Below, piece after piece: positions 8,152-14,787 of a stretch of 14,814 bases of DNA. The notes beneath the pieces were generated by a model. It did not search any database, had not been told where the DNA came from, and worked only from the letters and a program-made list of their open reading frames with translations. The translations under genes and the position numbers were made by a program. Origin of the DNA: URNF01 sp045531495 (GTDB lineage Bacteria; Bacillota; Clostridia; Oscillospirales; Acutalibacteraceae); the NCBI GenBank assembly GCA_045531495.1, contig JAZSED010000016.1:1-14814 (forward strand), in the 5' to 3' direction. Position 1 is the first letter of the stretch. The number at the start of each line of letters is the position of its first letter.

Positions 8152-8466
8152 TTACAATAAACTATATCCCCCGCCACACTCATCCGGTAAGAACACTAAC
8201 CTTTCCACCGGCGTTGCTGCTATCGTAGCATCCACAAAATCGGATGTCCCATTCCAAAAAGCAATCACCGCATCGGGTCTTCTGCTGTCGGTTGCATCCA
8301 TTACAATACCAAACCGTGCTGCGTACACCGCTAAACACATTTCGGCATCCCGCGACCCAAAAAACCGTATTTGTGTCACCTTTTGCGGCAGATATTGTTC
8401 CCAACAGGGTATGCCTATCCCCTCGCTCAGCATTACCCATACAAACACACGCATCACCCTTTCCAC
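8152..8466 (-). CDS. Small hypothetical protein, possibly SLOG/DUF2493-like
   Basis: A frame of up to 104 residues on the minus strand. I do not recognise it firmly. The segment RRPDAVIAFWNGTSDFVDATIAA, split here as RRPDAVIAFWNG and TSDFVDATIAA, resembles the DAxIAFWDGxSxGTxxxI stretch of SLOG-fold DUF2493 proteins (a nucleotide-binding Rossmann-like fold), but the domain would be short and the N-terminal GxRx(F) strand is only weakly present. Evidence that it is expressed: a well-formed minus promoter (8532-8504) lies just upstream, and a bidirectional terminator lies just downstream. The start is uncertain: GTG 8466 has a poor Shine-Dalgarno, ATG 8454 has AAAGGG too close, and GTG 8448 has AAAGGG at 8 nt. 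It is divergent from the XRE gene at 8594 and may be its partner or target. It could also be a decayed remnant. Confidence 0.55.
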   Translation of the reverse strand: MERVMRVFVWVMLSEGIGIPCWEQYLPQKVTQIRFFGSRDAEMCLAVYAARFGIVMDATDSRRPDAVIAFWNGTSDFVDATIAATPVERLVFLPDECGGGYSLL

Positions 8467-8492
8467 GTACTATAAATGCTCTTTTTGTTCGT

Positions 8493-8532
8493 TTGATATT
8501 TTTAGTATATATACAAACAATAATAATATCAA
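8493..8532. promoter_or_regulatory. Inverted repeat in the divergent control region, possible XRE operator
   Basis: The arms TTGATATTTTTA (8493-8504) and TAATAATATCAA (8521-8532) are complementary at 11 of 12 positions with a 16-bp spacer. The dyad covers the minus promoter exactly and lies ahead of the XRE gene, which fits a site where the regulator controls both directions. The region is very AT-rich, so chance symmetry is possible. Confidence 0.45.
8504..8532 (-). promoter_or_regulatory. Minus-strand promoter for the small hypothetical gene
   Basis: Read on the minus strand: -35 TTGATA (8532-8527), a 17-bp spacer, and -10 TATACT (8509-8504), each 5 of 6 consensus matches. The start would be near 8497, about 30 nt ahead of the GTG at 8466. 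This is the best evidence that the minus-strand frame is a gene. A weaker plus-strand candidate for the XRE gene (TTGTTC 8485-8490, TATATA 8508-8513) overlaps it. Confidence 0.65.
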
Positions 8533-8593
8533 TAGTATCTAGAAAAGTTTTGCCAACGCTTATAGAGTTTATTTGAAAGGGTGGGATGCCGAT

Positions 8594-8932
8594 ATGAGTA
8601 CAATTACTGTAGCTGTAGGACAACGCATACGGAATTACAGGACGAAGAAAAAACTAAGCCAAGAAAAATTGGCAGAATTATCGGGTTGTCATCCCACATA
8701 TATCGGGCAGGTGGAACGCGGCGAGAAAAATGCCACCGTGGAAAGTTTGGAGAAGATTTCTATGGCGTTAGATGTACCGCTTTCGACCCTTCTTGAAAAT
8801 TTGGGTGGCGGTACAACACCCGCCGAAAATATTCCGCTTGCCTGTTATGAGCTGGTTTGCTCCAAAAGCGCAGAAGAACAAGCGGCATTATACCGTCTTT
8901 TGTGTGCAGTAGATGAATACAAAAATATGTAA
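8594..8932 (+). CDS. XRE-family helix-turn-helix regulator
   Basis: A 112-residue DNA-binding protein with a Cro/C1-type HTH over residues ~8-66: VGQRIRNYRTKKKLSQEKLA, then the recognition helix region HPTYIGQVERGEKN, then LEKISMALDVPLSTLL. The ~45-residue C-terminal tail (ENIPLACYELVCSKSAEEQAA region) is short and helical, perhaps for dimerisation; no ligand or enzyme domain is present. ATG 8594 is chosen because the HTH begins shortly after it; purine-rich AAAGGGTGGG (8576-8585) serves as ribosome binding site, though it is not ideal. An in-frame TTG at 8573 would add 7 residues without benefit. It faces away from the small minus-strand gene, shares a dyad-bearing intergenic region with it, and ends at the second copy of the repeated terminator. 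Role: probably a local or stand-alone regulator; the target is unknown. Confidence 0.88.
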   Translation: MSTITVAVGQRIRNYRTKKKLSQEKLAELSGCHPTYIGQVERGEKNATVESLEKISMALDVPLSTLLENLGGGTTPAENIPLACYELVCSKSAEEQAALYRLLCAVDEYKNM

Positions 8933-8938
8933 ACAGGC

Positions 8939-8976
8939 AAAAAAGGAGATGTACGAAAGTACATCTCCTTTTTTTT
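8939..8976. terminator. Bidirectional terminator hairpin, copy 2 of an identical pair
   Basis: The stem AAAAAAGGAGATGTAC (8939-8954) with GTACATCTCCTTTTTT (8959-8974) and GAAA loop is identical to the hairpin at 8094-8129, here with eight T residues (8969-8976). It lies between the convergent XRE gene (+) and the end of the GtrA-like gene (-), so it can stop transcription from both sides. Confidence 0.9.
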
Positions 8977-8983
8977 GTAACGG

Positions 8984-9415
8984 TTATTCCGGCGTCACCG
9001 CAGTTTCTTTTTTGCGGGTATCTAACGATTTCCCGAACACAAAGAAACGGTCATACAAAAATTCCAATATGAAATTGAGCAGCATGGATAGAATAAATAC
9101 CACGTCTTCATTCCAGCCGACTTTTACCAGCACGGCGCCGCCCCAGGTGGAAAGCGGTGTAAATACCGCGTAGAACGCTGCCACTTTCAGCATGGCAACA
9201 GGAACGTTTGCGGCAGAAGCAAAGGTGATATTGCGGTTAAAGGTGAAATTCCAAACAACCGACAACACCAATGCTAAAACGTAACTTACCCAATAATCCC
9301 AACGCAACACCTTCAGCATCAATTCGCCGCTTAACAGTTGAATGATGCCTGCACTGAGAGAAAACAGGGTAAACAGGATAGCGCGACGAATTTCCTTGCT
9401 TTTTTGATTATGCAT
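8984..9415 (-). CDS. GtrA-like four-helix membrane protein
   Basis: A 143-residue integral membrane protein with four predicted helices (about residues 12-34, 42-59, 72-96 and 104-121). GtrA family hallmarks are visible: WNFTFNRNITF after helix 2 and LNFILEFLYDRFFVF at the end of helix 4, both of the N-F-x3-R-x3-F style. GtrA/DPMS-type proteins are linked to movement of lipid-linked sugars or wall/teichoic acid glycosylation, but the biochemical role of most members is unknown. Start: GTG 9418 immediately precedes ATG 9415; ATG is preferred because GGAGG (9426-9422) then has 6-nt spacing. It is the third gene of the minus-strand operon, 12 nt after the stop of the second ABC gene, so it is probably co-transcribed with the exporter. 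A link between the exporter substrate and an envelope glycolipid is possible but inferred. Confidence 0.85.
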   Translation of the reverse strand: MHNQKSKEIRRAILFTLFSLSAGIIQLLSGELMLKVLRWDYWVSYVLALVLSVVWNFTFNRNITFASAANVPVAMLKVAAFYAVFTPLSTWGGAVLVKVGWNEDVVFILSMLLNFILEFLYDRFFVFGKSLDTRKKETAVTPE

Positions 9416-9427
9416 CACACGCCTCCG

Positions 9428-11326
9428 TTATTCCAGCTCAAACGCACCTGTATACAATTGATAATAGGTGCCTTTTTGGGCGATAAGGTCATCATGCGAG
9501 CCGCGCTCAATGATGCGACCGTGGTCAAGCACCATAATTACGTCCGAGTTTTTAACGGTGGACAAGCGGTGTGCGATAACAAATACCGTACGGCCTTCCA
9601 TCAGCTTATCCATACCGCGTTGCACGATAGCCTCGGTGCGGGTATCGATAGACGAGGTCGCCTCATCCAAAATCATAACAGGCGGGTCGGCTACCGCCGC
9701 GCGGGCGATAGCAATCAACTGCCGCTGACCTTGCGAGAGGTTGGCGCCGTTGCCCGAAAGCCACGTGTCGTACCCGTCGGGCAGACGTTCGATAAAGTTA
9801 TCCGCACCTGCCAGCTTTGCCGCTTCTTTACATTCCTCGTCGGTGGCGTCTAAGCGTCCGTAACGGATGTTATCCATAACCGTACCCGTAAACAGGTTGG
9901 TTTCCTGCAATACAAGACCTAAAGAACGGCGCAGGTCGGATTTTTTGATTTTGTTAATGTTGATGCCGTCATACCGCACCTTACCGTCCGCAATATCGTA
10001 AAAGCGATTGATAAGATTGGTAATAGTGGTCTTACCTGCACCCGTTGCACCGACAAAAGCAACCTTTTGACCGGGCTCGGCATACAGTGTGATGTTGTGC
10101 AATACCTGTTTTTCGGGGACGTAGCCAAAATCCACATCAACCAGCCGTACATCACCGCGCAAGAGGGTGTAGGTGGTAGTGCCGTCGCCGTGGGGATGCT
10201 TCCACGCCCAAATGCCGGTGCGTTTTGCGGTTTCGTGCACCGTTCCGTCGGGGTCAACCTCAGCATTCACCAAGGTGACGTAGCCGTCGTCGGTTTCGGG
10301 CTGTTCATCCATCAGCGAGAACACACGAGAAGCGCCTGCCATACCCATAACCACCGCATTTATCTGCTGGGAAACCTGGTTGACGTTGCCCGTAAACTGT
10401 TTGGTCATATTGAGGAACGGCACCAAAATACTGATAGAGAACGCCATACCCGACAGGCTGATGTTTGGCAGACCCGACAGAAGATACAGACCGCCGACCA
10501 TCGCAATAATCACGTAAATCACGTTACCGATGTTCATAATGATGGGGCCAAGCATATTGGCATACGCGTGCGCCTGCTTGCTGTCCTCGTAAAGTTGGTC
10601 GTTGATTACTTTAAAATCTTGTTCGCCTGCCCGTTCGTGACAGAATACCTTGACAACCTTCTGTCCGTTCATCATTTCCTGAATGTAGCCTTCGGTGGCA
10701 CCCATGGATTTCTGCTGACGGATAAAGAACTTGGCGGAACCGCCCGCAAGCTTACGGGAGGTGAATAACATCGCCGCCACACCGACCAACAAAACAAGGG
10801 TCATAGATACGCTGAAATACAGCATCACCGAGAATACGGTCAACACCACGGCAGACGCCTGTAAAAGGGAAGGCAACGCGCGGGATACCAATTCTCGCAG
10901 GGTGTCGATATCGTTGGTATAATGGCTCATAATATCGCCGTGACGGTTGCTGTCAAAATAGCGGATAGGCAGATTTTGCATACCGTCAAACATCATACAC
11001 CGCATTTTGCTTAAGAAGCCTTGGGTCATATATGCCATCAACTGCGTTTGGGTGGTGGTGGCAAGCAGGGAGAGAAGATAGATGCCCGCAAGGGTCACTA
11101 CCTTGGATACAACTTCACCCGCAGCGGATGACCAATCCCCTGTCACCTGCCACACTTCAATAACCGCGATAATCTTCTGAATGAAAAGAGAAGGTATAGC
11201 GGATGCGACGGCGGCAAACAGAATACAAAGGACGGTAAGCGGTGCTAAAACGGGGTAAAACTTAAACAACAGTTTCAGCGTGCGGAGGAGAGTACCTTTT
11301 TGCGGCTTGGGTCTTTTTCCGTTCAT
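9428..11326 (-). CDS. ABC exporter half-transporter, consensus-site subunit
   Basis: A 632-residue type IV ABC exporter subunit: transmembrane domain (about 25-335, six helices) followed by an ATPase domain (~393-632). Walker A GATGAGKTT (426-434), Q-loop Q474, signature LSQGQ (530-534), Walker B VMILDEAT with catalytic E555, and H-switch H586 are present. The signature has Gln in place of the first Gly of LSGGQ. The partner gene has a non-consensus Walker B/H-switch and a good signature, so the pair should form a heterodimer with one active site (this subunit's Walker motifs plus the partner's VSGGQ). Residues ~342-391 are a hydrophilic linker insert between the two domains, with acidic and WAWKHPHGDG segments. 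Its ATG overlaps the upstream ABC stop as ATGA, with GGAGGTGA as ribosome binding site 6 nt away. Related pairs (YheH/YheI-, TM287/288-type) export drugs or lipids; substrate unknown. Confidence 0.93.
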   Translation of the reverse strand: MNGKRPKPQKGTLLRTLKLLFKFYPVLAPLTVLCILFAAVASAIPSLFIQKIIAVIEVWQVTGDWSSAAGEVVSKVVTLAGIYLLSLLATTTQTQLMAYMTQGFLSKMRCMMFDGMQNLPIRYFDSNRHGDIMSHYTNDIDTLRELVSRALPSLLQASAVVLTVFSVMLYFSVSMTLVLLVGVAAMLFTSRKLAGGSAKFFIRQQKSMGATEGYIQEMMNGQKVVKVFCHERAGEQDFKVINDQLYEDSKQAHAYANMLGPIIMNIGNVIYVIIAMVGGLYLLSGLPNISLSGMAFSISILVPFLNMTKQFTGNVNQVSQQINAVVMGMAGASRVFSLMDEQPETDDGYVTLVNAEVDPDGTVHETAKRTGIWAWKHPHGDGTTTYTLLRGDVRLVDVDFGYVPEKQVLHNITLYAEPGQKVAFVGATGAGKTTITNLINRFYDIADGKVRYDGININKIKKSDLRRSLGLVLQETNLFTGTVMDNIRYGRLDATDEECKEAAKLAGADNFIERLPDGYDTWLSGNGANLSQGQRQLIAIARAAVADPPVMILDEATSSIDTRTEAIVQRGMDKLMEGRTVFVIAHRLSTVKNSDVIMVLDHGRIIERGSHDDLIAQKGTYYQLYTGAFELE

Positions 11327-13062
11327 TCGGCGTCACCTCCATTCGTCTGCTGTTCATAAATCTCTTTGTAAATATCGCAAGAGGTGAGTAGGGTTTTGTG
11401 GTTACCTTGCGCCACGATACGGCCGCCGTCCATCACCAAGATAAGGTCGGCGTCCTGCACAGACGCGATACGCTGTGCAATAATAATTTTCGTGGTTTCG
11501 GGGATGTAGGTTTTGAATCCCGCGCGGATACACGCGTCGGTGCGGGTGTCCACCGCGCTGGTGGAGTCGTCCAAAATGAGGATCTTCGGCTTTTTCAGCA
11601 ATGCGCGCGCGATACAAAGGCGCTGTTTCTGACCGCCTGACACGTTGGTGCCGCCTTGTTCGATTTTGGTATCGTATTTCTCAGGAAAACTCTCGATAAA
11701 ATCGTGCGCCTGTGCGAGTTTACACGCTTCAATAAGTTCTTCGTCGGTGGCGTTTTCGTCACCCCAACGCAGGTTTTCTTTGATAGTACCCGAAAATAGC
11801 TCGTTTTTCTGCAACACCATAGCAACCGCACCGCGCAGGGCATCAAGACCGTATTCCCGCACGTCTACACCGCCGACCAGCACGCGGCCTTCAGTGACAT
11901 CATAGAGGCGCGGGATAAGTTGTACGAGGGAGGATTTACCGGTACCCGTACCGCCGATGATACCCACCGTCATACCCGATTGAATGGTAAGGTCAATATC
12001 GGCTAACGCGTACTGCTTTGCTTTTTCAGCATATTTGAAAGACACATTGTCAAATACGATACTGCCGTCTGTTACCGTCTCTACGGGGTTTTCGGGGTCG
12101 GTAATAGTGGACGTTTCGTTTAACACTTCACATACGCGCTTAATAGACTCAGCGGACATAGTGAGAATGACGTAAATCATAGACAGCATCATCAGTGACA
12201 TCAAAATCTGCATACCGTAGGTGAGCATAGCGGAGATTTGCCCAACGTCAATGGTGGTGCCTTTGCCGGTGATGGCCATATACGAGCCGACAAGCAGCAC
12301 GAAAATCATATTGAAGTTCATGCATAACTGCATAACGGGGGAGTTCAATGCCACGATACGCTCGGCTTTGGTGAAATCTTTGCAAATATCCGCCGAAGCA
12401 TCGTTGAATTTCTCTCTTTCGTAGTTTTCGCGGGAAAAACCTTTTACCACGCGCATGCCGCGTACGTTCTCTTCAATTGACTCGTTTAAACGGTCATATT
12501 TTTTGAACACCCGACGGAAAGCGGGCATGGCTTTACGGCTGATAAGAATGAGACCTGCCGCAAGCACGGGGATGACCACCACAAAAGTAGCGGACAGCGC
12601 GCCGCCCATCACATACGCCATAATGATAGAAAATAAAAGCATCAAGGGGGCGCGGATAGCGGTACGGATAATCATCATATAAGACATCTGCACGTTTGCC
12701 ACGTCGGTGGTCATTCGCGTGACAAGCGACGCGGTGGAAAACTTATCGATATTCTTGAAAGCAAACCCGCCGACAGCGTGGTAGAGATCACTGCGCAGGT
12801 TTTTGGCAAAACCTGCGGATGCTTTTGCACAGGTAAGTGCCGCCAGACCGCCGCAAGCCAGCGACAGTATCGCCATACCCGCAAGCAGAACACCCGCTTT
12901 GATAATGTACGGCATATCCACGCCGTTTTTAATGCGGTTAACAAGGTCAGCGGTGATAAACGGAATGAAGGTTTCAATAATGGCCTCGCCCACGATGAAG
13001 ATGAGGGTGAGGATGGTCGGTTTTTTATATTCTCTGATACAATGTACCAGCCGCTTCCACAT
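11323..13062 (-). CDS. ABC exporter half-transporter, degenerate-site subunit
   Basis: A 579-residue half transporter (ATG 13062). Six membrane helices are predicted in the first ~300 residues, with the cytoplasmic EENVRGMRVVKGF coupling region at ~197-209. The ATPase domain spans ~334-579: Walker A GGTGTGKSS (370-378), Q-loop Q418, signature VSGGQ (474-478), Walker B ILILDDST with Asp499 at the usual catalytic Glu position, and Gln530 (AQRIAS) where the H-switch His is expected. These two changes mark the degenerate half of heterodimeric exporters. Start: TTG 13068 is only 4 nt from AAGGA (13077-13073); ATG 13062 has 10 nt and is preferred. It is the first gene of the operon, driven by the promoter at 13130-13102; the second ABC gene overlaps its stop by 4 bp, suggesting translational coupling and 1:1 assembly. 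Substrate cannot be read from the sequence. Confidence 0.93.
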   Translation of the reverse strand: MWKRLVHCIREYKKPTILTLIFIVGEAIIETFIPFITADLVNRIKNGVDMPYIIKAGVLLAGMAILSLACGGLAALTCAKASAGFAKNLRSDLYHAVGGFAFKNIDKFSTASLVTRMTTDVANVQMSYMMIIRTAIRAPLMLLFSIIMAYVMGGALSATFVVVIPVLAAGLILISRKAMPAFRRVFKKYDRLNESIEENVRGMRVVKGFSRENYEREKFNDASADICKDFTKAERIVALNSPVMQLCMNFNMIFVLLVGSYMAITGKGTTIDVGQISAMLTYGMQILMSLMMLSMIYVILTMSAESIKRVCEVLNETSTITDPENPVETVTDGSIVFDNVSFKYAEKAKQYALADIDLTIQSGMTVGIIGGTGTGKSSLVQLIPRLYDVTEGRVLVGGVDVREYGLDALRGAVAMVLQKNELFSGTIKENLRWGDENATDEELIEACKLAQAHDFIESFPEKYDTKIEQGGTNVSGGQKQRLCIARALLKKPKILILDDSTSAVDTRTDACIRAGFKTYIPETTKIIIAQRIASVQDADLILVMDGGRIVAQGNHKTLLTSCDIYKEIYEQQTNGGDAE

Positions 13063-13101
13063 AAGCAAACCATCCTTTCAATCAATTTGTTAATTATTGG
13101 T

Positions 13102-13130
13102 ATTATATAAGAAAACCCGAGCAAATGCAA
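13102..13130 (-). promoter_or_regulatory. Promoter of the ABC exporter-GtrA operon
   Basis: On the minus strand: a perfect -10 TATAAT (13107-13102), a 17-bp spacer, and a weak -35 TTGCAT (13130-13125). Transcription would start near 13095, about 30 nt before ATG 13062. The -35 lies in the loop region of the hairpin at 13149-13113. Confidence 0.68.
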
Positions 13131-13149
13131 CAGGTATTTACTCGGGTTT
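13113..13149 (-). terminator. Terminator hairpin after ilvE
   Basis: On the minus strand the arms AAACCCGAG (13149-13141) and CTCGGGTTT (13121-13113) pair perfectly over 9 bp. An inner AAAT/ATTT helix (13139-13136 with 13126-13123) extends the stem. The 3' side runs into a short T tract (TTTTC) only, so termination may be leaky. It begins 15 nt after the ilvE stop. Confidence 0.75.
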
Positions 13150-13164
13150 ACATTTTGTTTATTT

Positions 13165-14184
13165 TTATTCTATAACTTCAATCCAACCTTCGGGCGCTTC
13201 AATGGTCCCCATCTGGATGCCGCGTAAGGTTTCATACAACTGTTTGGTAACGGGGCCCATCTCGTCCATACCAAAGCAGTATTCTGTGTCGTGGTCCACG
13301 ATTTTGCCCACGGGGGAGATAACCGCTGCCGTACCGCAAAGACCACATTCCGCCATATCCGCCAACTCGGATACTTTAACAGGGCGTTCTTCCACCTCTA
13401 AACCGAGGTAATCCTTCGCAACTGCGAGCAGAGAACGGCGGGTAATAGAGGGGAGAATGGTATCGGATTGCGGGGTGACCACCTTGCCGTCTTTGGTGAC
13501 CAGCAGGATATTCGCACCGCCCGTTTCTTCGATATAGGTGCGGGAAGCGGAATCGACGTACACGTTTTCATCGTAACCTTGTTCGTGTGCATCCACGATG
13601 TTATACAGGCTCATTGCGTAGTTAAGACCCGCTTTAATGTGGCCCGTACCGCGGGGTGCCGCACGGTCAAGGTCGGAGATGCGTAAGGTGAGCGGTTTCA
13701 CGCCGCCTTTAAAGTAAGGACCTACGGGGGTGCAGAAGATGCGGAATTCGAATTCGTCCGCGGGTTTTACACCGATAACGTTGTTGGCACCGAACATAAA
13801 GGGACGCAGATAGAGCGAAGCACCGCTGCCGTACGGCGGTACGAAAGCCGCGTTGGCTTTTACCACCTGACGTACCGCTTCCACGAATTTTTCCTCGGGG
13901 AACACCGGCATTTTCATACGGCGGCAGGAATCCGCCATACGTGCTGCATTAAGGTCGGGACGGAAGCACACGATGTTACCGTCTGCGGTGGTATAGGCTT
14001 TTAAGCCTTCAAAGCAGGTCTGTGCATACTGCAATACGCAAGCGCTCTCGTCAAGGACGATTTTTTCATCACCTGTCAAGGTGCCGTTGTCCCAAGCGCC
14101 GTCTTTATAGCGGGAAACATAACGGAAATCGGTTTTGATATAACCGAATCCCAAGTTGCTCCAATCAATGTTTTTCTTTTCCAT
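13165..14184 (-). CDS. ilvE: Branched-chain amino acid aminotransferase (class IV, PLP)
   Basis: This cytoplasmic enzyme transfers the amino group between Leu/Ile/Val and 2-oxoglutarate, the last step of branched-chain amino acid synthesis and first of breakdown. It has 339 residues from ATG 14184, a normal length for the larger (class II, BCAT2-type) bacterial form. Landmarks: FEGLKAY near the N-terminus (from residue 58), LYLRPFMFG, GHIKAGLNYA with the predicted PLP Schiff-base Lys184, EETGGANI with Glu220, ILPSITRRSLL, and CGTAAVISPVGKI near the end. Cys280 and Cys283 form a CGLC pair, whose role is unknown. An in-frame start at 14262 would overlap the upstream regulator and add 26 non-homologous residues, so it is rejected; ATG 14184 has GGGGG about 10 nt upstream. 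It follows the XRE gene by 40 nt without a terminator, so the two are probably one transcript. Confidence 0.95.
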   Translation of the reverse strand: MEKKNIDWSNLGFGYIKTDFRYVSRYKDGAWDNGTLTGDEKIVLDESACVLQYAQTCFEGLKAYTTADGNIVCFRPDLNAARMADSCRRMKMPVFPEEKFVEAVRQVVKANAAFVPPYGSGASLYLRPFMFGANNVIGVKPADEFEFRIFCTPVGPYFKGGVKPLTLRISDLDRAAPRGTGHIKAGLNYAMSLYNIVDAHEQGYDENVYVDSASRTYIEETGGANILLVTKDGKVVTPQSDTILPSITRRSLLAVAKDYLGLEVEERPVKVSELADMAECGLCGTAAVISPVGKIVDHDTEYCFGMDEMGPVTKQLYETLRGIQMGTIEAPEGWIEVIE

Positions 14185-14224
14185 AAGGTATAACCCCCAA
14201 AAATAATGCTGATAGTGTATATGT

Positions 14225-14638
14225 TTATTGTCCGGTTTTTTCCTGATCCAAGGTTTGTTCAATGGTCAGGACAACAGCCTCCTGCGCCTCATCGGACAGC
14301 AAGCGGAAGCGGCACAGCATATGGCGCTCTGTGTCGGTTAATTGTCCCAACGCAAATTCCCGCACCATATCGGTTCTTGTTTTGTCCGCCGCTTGTGTTC
14401 CCTCGTGGCCGCGTTCGGGCAGATTGGAAAGGCCGACGAGATAATCAATGCTGACACCGAAAATCTTTGAAAGGGCAATGAGCGTATCAAAATCGGGTTT
14501 ACTGCGGTCGCGCTCATAATACGTATAGGCGGAACGGGAAACGTCCAGCATATCCGAAACGTCCTTTTGGGTCATACGTCCTGCGTGGCGGAGTAATTTT
14601 AACCGTGTGGAGAGCAAGGATTGTTCTGCTTCTTGCAC
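14225..14638 (-). CDS. XRE-family helix-turn-helix regulator upstream of ilvE
   Basis: A 137-residue DNA-binding protein. A Cro/C1-type HTH spans residues ~12-69: LKLLRHAGRMTQKDVSDML, recognition region VSRSAYTYYERDRSKPDF, then LIALSKIFGVSIDYLVGL. The C-terminal half (~70-137) is Glu/Arg/Leu-rich and helical with no named domain; similar regulators often dimerise through this part. Start: GTG 14638 preceded by AAGGTGA at 5-nt spacing, with the HTH beginning ~11 residues later. A start at 14758 would add 40 low-complexity residues and overlap the promoter, so it is rejected. It precedes ilvE in the same direction with a 40-nt gap. A link to amino acid metabolism is possible, but XRE genes often sit beside unrelated ones, so I do not assign a target. 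Confidence 0.9.
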   Translation of the reverse strand: MQEAEQSLLSTRLKLLRHAGRMTQKDVSDMLDVSRSAYTYYERDRSKPDFDTLIALSKIFGVSIDYLVGLSNLPERGHEGTQAADKTRTDMVREFALGQLTDTERHMLCRFRLLSDEAQEAVVLTIEQTLDQEKTGQ

Positions 14639-14677
14639 GCGCGTCACCTTCTTAACAAATTGTGTGTTATTGTTACA

Positions 14678-14706
14678 AATATACCACGAATTTTGTCGTT
14701 TGGCAA
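14678..14706 (-). promoter_or_regulatory. Promoter of the XRE-ilvE operon
   Basis: On the minus strand: -35 TTGCCA (14706-14701), a 17-bp spacer, and -10 TATATT (14683-14678), each 5 of 6 consensus matches. The start would be near 14671, ~33 nt ahead of GTG 14638. It confirms the shorter XRE start, since the longer frame would begin upstream of this promoter. Confidence 0.72.
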
Positions 14707-14720
14707 CGGCAAAGGAGCAA

Positions 14721-14745
14721 CTTTTTTTGCATTTTTCAAAAAAAG
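14721..14745. repeat. AT-rich inverted repeat between divergent promoters
   Basis: CTTTTTTTG (14721-14729) and CAAAAAAAG (14737-14745) are perfect 9-bp inverted arms around a 7-nt loop. It lies between the leftward promoter (14706-14678) and the rightward one (14759-14787). It could be a regulator site, a weak terminator or a bent A-tract; low complexity makes chance plausible. Confidence 0.4.
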
Positions 14746-14758
14746 ACACGCTTTGCAC

Positions 14759-14787
14759 TTGACGGCAAGGGGTGATGCTGGTATAAT
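14759..14787 (+). promoter_or_regulatory. Strong extended -10 promoter pointing out of the right edge
   Basis: -35 TTGACG (14759-14764), a 17-bp spacer, and a perfect -10 TATAAT (14782-14787) preceded by TG at -15/-14 (TGG before TATAAT), i.e. an extended -10. Transcription should start near 14794; only ~20 nt of the transcript lie in the window, with no start codon recognised. It is divergent from the XRE-ilvE promoter. Confidence 0.82.

Noticed and set aside
8141..8542. Plus-strand frames of 133 and 110 residues at 8141-8576
   Set aside because: Ser/Thr/His-rich sequence without Shine-Dalgarno or domain signs, lying across the divergent promoter region.
8180..8623. A 147-residue minus-strand frame overlapping the small hypothetical gene
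   Set aside because: It starts beyond the promoter for this region and overlaps the XRE start. Its composition is erratic, and the alternative frame (8152-8466) has better codon character and motif content.
7961..8983. A mobile element such as an IS or integron cassette explaining the repeats
   Set aside because: No transposase, integrase, attachment site or target-site duplication is visible. The identical hairpins are kept as an observation only.
14185..14262. N-terminal extension of ilvE
   Set aside because: It overlaps the end of the XRE gene and encodes a sequence unlike aminotransferases; the conserved protein begins at ATG 14184.
14639..14758. N-terminal extension of the XRE protein upstream of ilvE
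   Set aside because: It would cover the promoter and 5' leader, has no family-like sequence and no ribosome binding site; GTG 14638 has AAGGTGA at good spacing.
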